A stretch of DNA of 64,000 nt. Origin: Voacanga thouarsii (taxonomy: Eukaryota; Streptophyta; Magnoliopsida; Gentianales; Apocynaceae). Within the stretch, counting starts at the first letter, position 1, and every line of letters begins with the position of its first letter. Positions 58,802 to 64,000 of this stretch are shown here, piece by piece. The stretch is from assembly GCA_026120185.1 (NCBI GenBank), contig JANUWF010002285.1, positions 1,116,001 to 1,180,000 of the forward strand, written 5' to 3'. The notes below the pieces were generated by a model. That model had not been told where the DNA came from and searched no databases. It was given only the letters and a program-made list of their open reading frames with translations. A program made the translations under genes and the position numbers.

Positions 58802-59171
58802 ATTTCCTAGCAATTTCAAGTAAAAATGTGAAATTAGTACAAGAAGACCTAAATTTTTTAGGGAGAAGGCATAATAGATTCAGTGCAAGATGGACAAAAA
58901 ATGGTCAAAAATGAAAACCTGAATTACTTCCACCACTCATTCACATTGAGTTCTCAAAAATTGTACCCTATGATCTCATTCTTATCCCCCCCCCCCTCCT
59001 ACCCCAAAAGGAAAAAAAGGGCTCATCATTTGACACAGAACAACCACAAATACAACACTTATTCCAAAACTTATATCTTGAAGTTCATTACATTATTCTA
59101 TATGACGTTTACAATTTCTCTTGACTTGTACTTATACTGAGTCTCCTATGGAAGAGCATACTCAACCTCAC

Positions 59172-59470
59172 ACTCTCTCCAAGGAACTCAGAAAAATAGC
59201 CCACTTCGAAAGTAAGGGTGCCTCTAATGTCCTAATCATACTCAAAACAAATGTTTGATCATAAAGAATGCTAAAATCAAATGCCTGCAAAAGCTCTTGT
59301 GTGTTGTCTCTTGCTAAGATATCATCCGTGAAAGATGGGACATCTTAAAAGTTGAAAATCATCCCTAAATTAATCAGCATGATATGCTAGCCTAAAAAAT
59401 AGGATATTCCTGGCCTCGTATAAGCTCTATTTCCTGGAGGACGGTAGACGTGTAGAACTGGTGGTGGACT
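59172..59470 (-). pseudogene. Unidentified coding-like segment inside the Helitron
   Basis: On the minus strand 59345-59172 gives an open stretch with D-V-P-S-F-T-D-D-I-L-A-R-D-N and F-D-F-S-I-L-Y-D-Q-T-F; a second frame just before it (about 59470-59400) reads P-P-P-V-L-H-V-Y-R-P-P-G-N. Composition and codon pattern look coding, but I do not recognise the protein. It may be another captured exon. Confidence 0.35.
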
Positions 59471-60390
59471 AAATACGTTCTATTGGTAATTCTAATTTCC
59501 ATAAGTTTAGAAATATAGAAGCTGAAAGAACTCTTTCATATGATTGGCTTAAGTCATTAAGATAGTTGAGAAGTAACTTTGCAAAGTCTTCTAAATCAAA
59601 ATGATGTACAACTCCAGTTATTTACATCAGAAGTTAGAGTACTCATTCCTAAAGTAGAAAAAATCACTAGATATGTTTATAGTGTATATAAATAATGCTG
59701 CAGAGTCAATGATATATTTATAAGTTCTATATTAGAGACCTAGTTGCATGATTACTAACATAAACGAAAATGGTTCGATAAAGCGAAGGTGAACAACAAC
59801 ATATGGAACTTACAAGTAGTTGTAACGGAAATTACCTCGTCTACAATGGCAAACACGGATTTGGTTAAGGCAATGAATAGGATAAAAGCATTAGAGAATG
59901 TTTTATGATGTATTTGGAACTGAAGAGCAAGAAACTACAAAACAAGATGGTTATTGCAAAGCATCTATTATTCTGGAAAAGAGTAATAAAAATAAAACAG
60001 AAATCAAGAATAAAATGGGAGGCATGCGATTCTTGATGCTCACCCTATTTACTAGCTAAAATAGGATTTGTCAAGTATCTCAAATTTTGAAATTTGTTTA
60101 GGTTGCTTCCAGAGCCAGTATCAGAAATTGTTCATCACGAAACAAAAATTAGCATCACAACTTTTTTTAACATTAACCAGTTTTAAATCTGGTCATTGTT
60201 CTTCTTTTTCATTGTATTTTTAAACTTCTAAACACCAAACAATTCAGTCTGGACTCATTTGCATATTAAAAATGTCAAATTAAAATCTCAAATCATACTC
60301 CAAAAAATTCATAATTCGAGAAGCAATTGCACAAATTGAAACAGAAAGAAAAAACACGTAAACATAATTTTGCACTATATGCTTCAAAAT

Positions 60391-60393
<3 letters not shown>

Positions 60394-60422
<29 letters not shown>
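60394..60422. repeat. (GA)n microsatellite at the Helitron 5' end
   Basis: Pure GA run. On the minus strand it is a TC expansion of the Helitron's terminal TC. Confidence 0.9.
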
Positions 60423-60546
60423 TTGATGCCTGAGATTCGAACAATGGGAGGATCAACTTTTTGATTGCGATTAAGAACAACGGATAATTTGCATAGCTCC
60501 TTGGAGATGCGGCATCGTTCAATTGCACAGAAAATTAATTTTAAAA
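60423..60546 (-). pseudogene. Coding-like exon interrupted by the Helitron
   Basis: The minus strand reads E-R-C-R-I-S-K-E-L-C-K-L-S-V-V-L-N-R, then D-P-P-I-V-R-I-S-G before the Helitron's TC end. Ignoring the Helitron, the frame continues for nine codons beyond its 3' end before a TAA (56974-56945). The pattern reminds me of the N-terminal region of plant meiotic topoisomerase VI subunit B-like proteins, but this is from memory and weak. A T-rich stretch and possible leader lie upstream (60.55-60.65 kb). Confidence 0.35.
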
Positions 60547-61124
60547 AAAATATCTTGGCTCGTTTCAATTGATTTCTTGGTAGAAATTAGGGAGGAAGAG
60601 AAGAGAAGGCAACGAAGGAAGAGGCTGCATCTATCTAAATTCCTAACGCATAAGGACTTAAGGAAATTGGGAAAAAATAATTAAAAAATATGAAATGACA
60701 AAATATCCATGACGACCAAATGAATCTTAGTTGTAGAATATTTTCTTGATGAAATCTGATCTGTCTATTATGAGTATTTAGTAATACTATTAAATCTTGA
60801 TCATCAAACTAATAAAGTTAAGATGAAAAAATAAATAAATATTATTAAATAATGTGAAGAGATAATTTACTCCCCTCTTCACTAAACCCTAGAGTAAATT
60901 GCTCTTTGCCCAATAAACAACCACAAGTCTTCAATAAATTGCAAATGAATCTTTGTTCATAAATTGAAGAGCTCTTTGTTCACACACCTCAAAAATAGTA
61001 AAATTTTACTCAATCTGATAACAGTAACATTTAAGTCAAAACCTCCATAAAACAAAAGCTGCACCGCATTCTATACGTTGTAAGATTTGGAGCCTATTAA
61101 TGAAGCAACTTAAGAAACAAAGTT
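60547..61124. other. Spacer between Helitron host exon and RPS26 3' end
   Basis: AT-rich, nothing recognised except purine-rich 60580-60620. Probably includes the RPS26 3' untranslated region near 61.0-61.12 kb. Confidence 0.4.
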
Positions 61125-61762
61125 TCAAGTACGGATAGCCAGTGCTCCAGCAGGGCGAGATGCTTGACCTGGCGTGGGAAAATCATCCTGCACATTTTTT
61201 ACGTAACCATGAGAAACATACCCCATTCTCAAATAAAAAAAACAAACAAAATTCAATCTAAAACAAGACACAATAAAAATTCTTGAATTTCTTGTACAAT
61301 GGGAGGAAGGGAGAAGTATGTTGAAATAACATGGTTTTTTGTGAGAAAGAAGTCTAAAACAATTAGGAATATATATCTTGCCAACTCCAAGAGTAATTGA
61401 CAAAGCTTCTCATATGGCGATAGGATAGGTGAACAACACCCCCTTGAAGACATATTCCATTATGGATCACAGCAGTATCCAAAAGCACACCCAACAAAAC
61501 GGTGGAGAAAAAAATTCACATATGTCATACTCAATTATTTACCCAAATTTTTTTATTTAAAAAAATTTATAAATGTTTTATGTTGACATGTATTTTTGAG
61601 TAAGAAAACAACCATGATAATCTGCAAGCTTCTTATTGGAATAAAAATCAAGGAACTTCATGGAAGGCACTGAACAAGCCAGCTTGGCACAAAAAATTCC
61701 ACCTTCCAAAATTCCAAAACTTAATGGTAAGAAAAATAACTTTAGTAAAAGGCAAGGCATAA

Positions 61763-61763
61763 T

Positions 61764-61794
<31 letters not shown>

Positions 61795-61814
61795 TGTGTA
61801 TGTGTGTGTGTGTA
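61763..61814. repeat. (CA)n-(TG)n self-complementary microsatellite
   Basis: A CA run passes through ACGTGT into a TG run, so the two halves can pair as a hairpin of about 25 bp. Lies in the RPS26 intron, downstream of the carrier exons. Confidence 0.93.
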
Positions 61815-62105
61815 CAAGAAACCACAATCCAAATGCAAATAAAAGTTGCCCTTTATCTTTATGTATTTTTCCAATATAAGAAAAAAGAACCATTTAGATG
61901 CAAATGATAAAATAGTTTCGCTATTCTATTCTAAGAACTTCTACAGGACATAAGAAGTGCTTTGACACATTTACTATTATTAGATTGCTCACACAATCTC
62001 AAGACAAGTATTGCTTCAGCTATGAGTTGTGTTACAACATCAAACAAAAAGTAATAGATTATGTATTAACTAAGTATTTAAAGGACTTTGACATCCAAAA
62101 CATAC

Positions 62106-63130
62106 CCAGTATATAACCCCTTTGGAGCTTGCTCCTTCCATATTGAACAGCCAACTTGAAACATTCCCGAATAATAATCATACATATGCATTCTGTGGTT
62201 TGGCAAGCACCATCTTTCATGACAATAGAACTCTAATACTTTCATGTTCCTTGAACCTGCATACGTTGCTTCATCACTTCACATAGAACATATACAATGG
62301 AACCAAGTGTAACCCCTAAAAGCATAAACACAAATCAAATTTTAGTTTCTAATATCATTTCTTCTACAAGGCTTATGGCACCCACTAATATTGTATTTGT
62401 ATTTGCACTACAAGGATTAAAGTAGAACAAAAATATAAGTAAGACCAGAAAGAATTACCAATGGCCCCGGCAATAAAATGTGCCCAATGGCCACCATGTT
62501 TGGGATAGGACTTCTCAATCCACTTCTTAGTGGACTTACGACACCAAAATATGTAGTGCTAGTAGCAAGAGATCTCATAACTCCAGGTGTTACTACTCTG
62601 TAAAAGCCTATCAATCATATTGTTTTAGAAAAGAAGTTAAGAAGACAATGAAAGCATACAGCTAAAAAAACTTGCATGAATTGAAATTAAGTGTGTGATA
62701 GAAGGCCAATCTCTTCAAATGAATAATACTAACAATAAGTAAGCATTTACCTGCCAAACCATCAATTCCCCAAACAGTTTGGACAATCTACAGTATACTT
62801 TTTTTTGTTCTAAAAGCAATAAAATGACATCAAACACCACGATCTAGCAATAACAAATTTATACAATTGGGCAGCTCAATAGAAACAAAACGACCCTCCA
62901 TGCAAGAAATAAAAGGAAAGAAAAAAAAAAACTAAAGAATATGACAAGAAAACTAAATATAACCATTTAAATTCAATAGTACCTGACATCCATTATGAAT
63001 TTCTTGACTTTGAATTTATGTCTTTACTATATCAATCGGATGCATCATTCCTTCTCCAAATGCACCCACTATTGCTCCCCATAAGAACTCCTTCCATACT
63101 ACACCCATTAATGAAGCAGCAACATTAATC
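62106..63130 (-). pseudogene. Mitochondrial substrate-carrier fragment, four exons
   Basis: Inner-membrane solute carrier (MCF) family, closest in pattern to the plant At1g74240-like carriers. Minus-strand exons: about 63130-62983 (V-W-K-E-F-L-W-G-A, then H-P-I-D-I-V-K-T, the carrier P-x-D-x-x-K signature), 62797-62761 (V-Q-T-V-W-G-I-D-G-L), 62607-62459 (G-F-Y-R-V-V-T-P-G-V, S-T-K-K-W-I-E-K-S-Y, G-G-H-W-A-H-F-I-A-G-A) and 62315-62106 (T-L-G-S-I-V-Y-V-L-C-E-V-M-K-Q-R-M-Q, G-M-F-Q-V-G-C-S-I-W-K-E-Q). Lesions: TAA right after P-I-D-I-V-K-T, a one-base deletion before S-T-K-K-W, TGA after M-Q-V-Q-G-T and a frame change in the last exon. The N-terminus and the last third are missing. Lies on the same strand inside the last RPS26 intron. 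Confidence 0.87.
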
Positions 63131-63675
63131 TAATTCTCATTACTAACAACCATTCTACATGTTAAATTAACTTGAACTAACCTCACCCAATATACTCTAC
63201 ATAAAAAAAAAAAAAGAACAATCCAAAGCAATAATTTTTAACACATTCATTATACTTAAAACATTAGAACATACAAATGTAAATACAAATTAAATTTATC
63301 TTGGTTTCAAGTTAAATTTATCTCTTATAACTATATCAATACCAATTCCAAGCTGTTGCACTATTTGTTGTTGTACATAGACATAATAGATATGCCAAGA
63401 CATATTACTCAACCCAGATAAACCAAATGAAACTATCTGAGGACTCAAAAAATGTGGAATTGGCTACCATTGTATTCAGAAGCATGCATAAACATTCATT
63501 AGACAACATACCAATTTGCTAATAGAGAGAACATTATCTTATTAATTATGGAAGAAATTAAAAACCAAGGCAGCTGATCAGTGTAAAAATTAACTCCAAC
63601 GGCAAGCAAACTTCAAGTATGAAATAAGCAGTACAAAAGTTCAAGAAGATGATAAGCAAATATTAGAAAATATAC
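63131..63675. other. RPS26 intron sequence upstream of the carrier exons
   Basis: AT-rich, no further carrier exon recognised. No transposon ends were found that would delimit the carrier insert. Confidence 0.4.
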
Positions 63676-64000
63676 CCTTGGGCGCATGAAGCGCAGTGGA
63701 GGCTTATAGATCCTCCTATTAGATCAAGATCTGACCCTAACAACCTTGGAGAAAATAGCACAAGAAACACAATACTTCATCTTCACGTACAGCTTGGGAA
63801 GGGCATATACTACACAAAAATGAGAACATATCAAATGAATAACCTAAAAAAAAAAATATCAACTGCAGAGATAACAAGAGTTCAAATGCTTACTTTTAAA
63901 AGCACAAGCCTATTGAACATCTCTTAGAGCATCCTGCTCAACAATGTTCCTAACAAAAAACCTCTTTATGGCCTTGTCCCGGAAAAAATAAAATTGTGTC

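Larger units (their letters stand above)
56975..60422 (-). mobile_element. Gene-carrying Helitron, about 3.4 kb
   Basis: 3' end: on the minus strand a perfect 6-bp stem with 3-base loop (CCACGC-GTA-GCGTGG, 57002-56988), nine bases, then CTAG ending at 56975, followed by T. This is the diagnostic plant Helitron terminus. 5' end: TCTCTACTACATTT running leftward from 60400, preceded by an expanded TC run back to 60422, with A as the flanking base at 60423. A|T insertion without duplication fits Helitrons. No Rep/helicase gene is present, so it is non-autonomous. It carries five nucleotidase exons and one unidentified coding-like piece, all on its own strand. The 3' end is firm; the 5' end is less so because of the TC repeat. 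Confidence 0.78.
61125..63990 (-). pseudogene. RPS26: Ribosomal protein S26 (eS26) pseudogene with introns, 5' end beyond window
   Basis: Small-subunit ribosomal protein family. Three exons on the minus strand: about 63990-63894 (D-K-A-I-K-R-F-F-V-R-N-I-V-E-Q, ending A-F-K), 63809-63676 ([17 protein letters not shown], then P-P-L-R-F-M-R-P-R) and 61187-61125 (D-D-F-P-T-P-G-Q-A-S-R-P-A-G-A, stop TGA at 61127-61125). GT/AG borders and phases all fit, and the C-V-S-C cysteine pair is kept. Two nonsense changes kill it: TAG after R-D-V-Q in the first of these exons and TGA after V-R-S in the second. The first coding exon lies past 64000. Introns show it is a decayed gene duplicate, not a processed copy. 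Its last intron (63675-61188) holds the carrier fragment. Confidence 0.9.

Noticed and set aside
61578..61893. Minus- and plus-strand frames with H-T-H-T and C-V-C-V runs
   Set aside because: Products of the CA/TG microsatellite in the RPS26 intron.

Overview
The window looks like intergenic DNA from a higher plant nuclear genome, most likely a eudicot. It is strongly AT-rich and almost entirely built of nested, decayed transposable elements. The elements are plant-type: Ty1/copia with tRNA-Met(i)-type primer sites, Athila-like Ty3/gypsy with tRNA-Asp-type primer sites, chromovirus-like LTRs, a CACTA DNA transposon, and a gene-carrying Helitron. At the right end are intron-containing remnants of ordinary plant genes. 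I see no intact host gene, no CRISPR array, no rRNA and no convincing tRNA gene. The species cannot be named from sequence alone.

Left part (1-13.2 kb). 1-3.3 kb is unassigned LTR-like DNA. At 3.4-11.4 kb lies a degraded plus-strand copia element: 5' LTR stump, PBS, gag, a piece of protease, RT/RNase H, PPT and 3' LTR. Its integrase region has been lost and an Athila U3 fragment lies there. A complete solo Athila LTR sits in its 3' LTR with a perfect 5-bp target duplication (ATTTA). At 11.4-12.9 kb is the end of a chromovirus-like LTR followed by a PBS.

13.2-20.8 kb is a CACTA (En/Spm-like) transposon bounded by CACTACAAAA termini and a perfect 3-bp duplication (CTC). It carries a dead TNP2-type transposase on the minus strand and about 13 tandem copies of a ~153-bp unit. 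It landed in the 3' end of a minus-strand gypsy pol gene.

21.4-51.7 kb is one copia LTR of about 1.7 kb blown apart to about 30 kb by three independent insertions. (1) A chromovirus-like solo LTR, itself carrying a solo Athila LTR (duplication ATATT). (2) A minus-strand copia element whose right LTR is split by a complete non-autonomous Athila-like element. (3) A second Athila-like element of about 10 kb (duplication GATAA), itself carrying a minus-strand solo copia LTR (duplication GTAGC). The interrupted copia continues at 51.7-54.65 kb with its PBS, leader and gag/protease remnant.

Right part (55-64 kb). A minus-strand Helitron of about 3.4 kb (60422 to 56975) has a CTAG 3' end, a perfect GC hairpin and a TC 5' end. 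It carries five exons of a pyrimidine 5'-nucleotidase pseudogene with introns. It interrupts a short coding-like exon. To its right is a ribosomal protein S26 pseudogene with introns (61.1-64.0 kb). One RPS26 intron contains four exons of a mitochondrial substrate-carrier pseudogene, also on the minus strand.

Nothing here works together as a pathway. The region records successive insertions, solo-LTR formation and gene-fragment capture. The observations best worth following are the exon-carrying Helitron, the RPS26/carrier composite locus, the reconstructed insertion order, and the palindromic CCTGGCGCCAGG modules in the Athila-like U3 regions.
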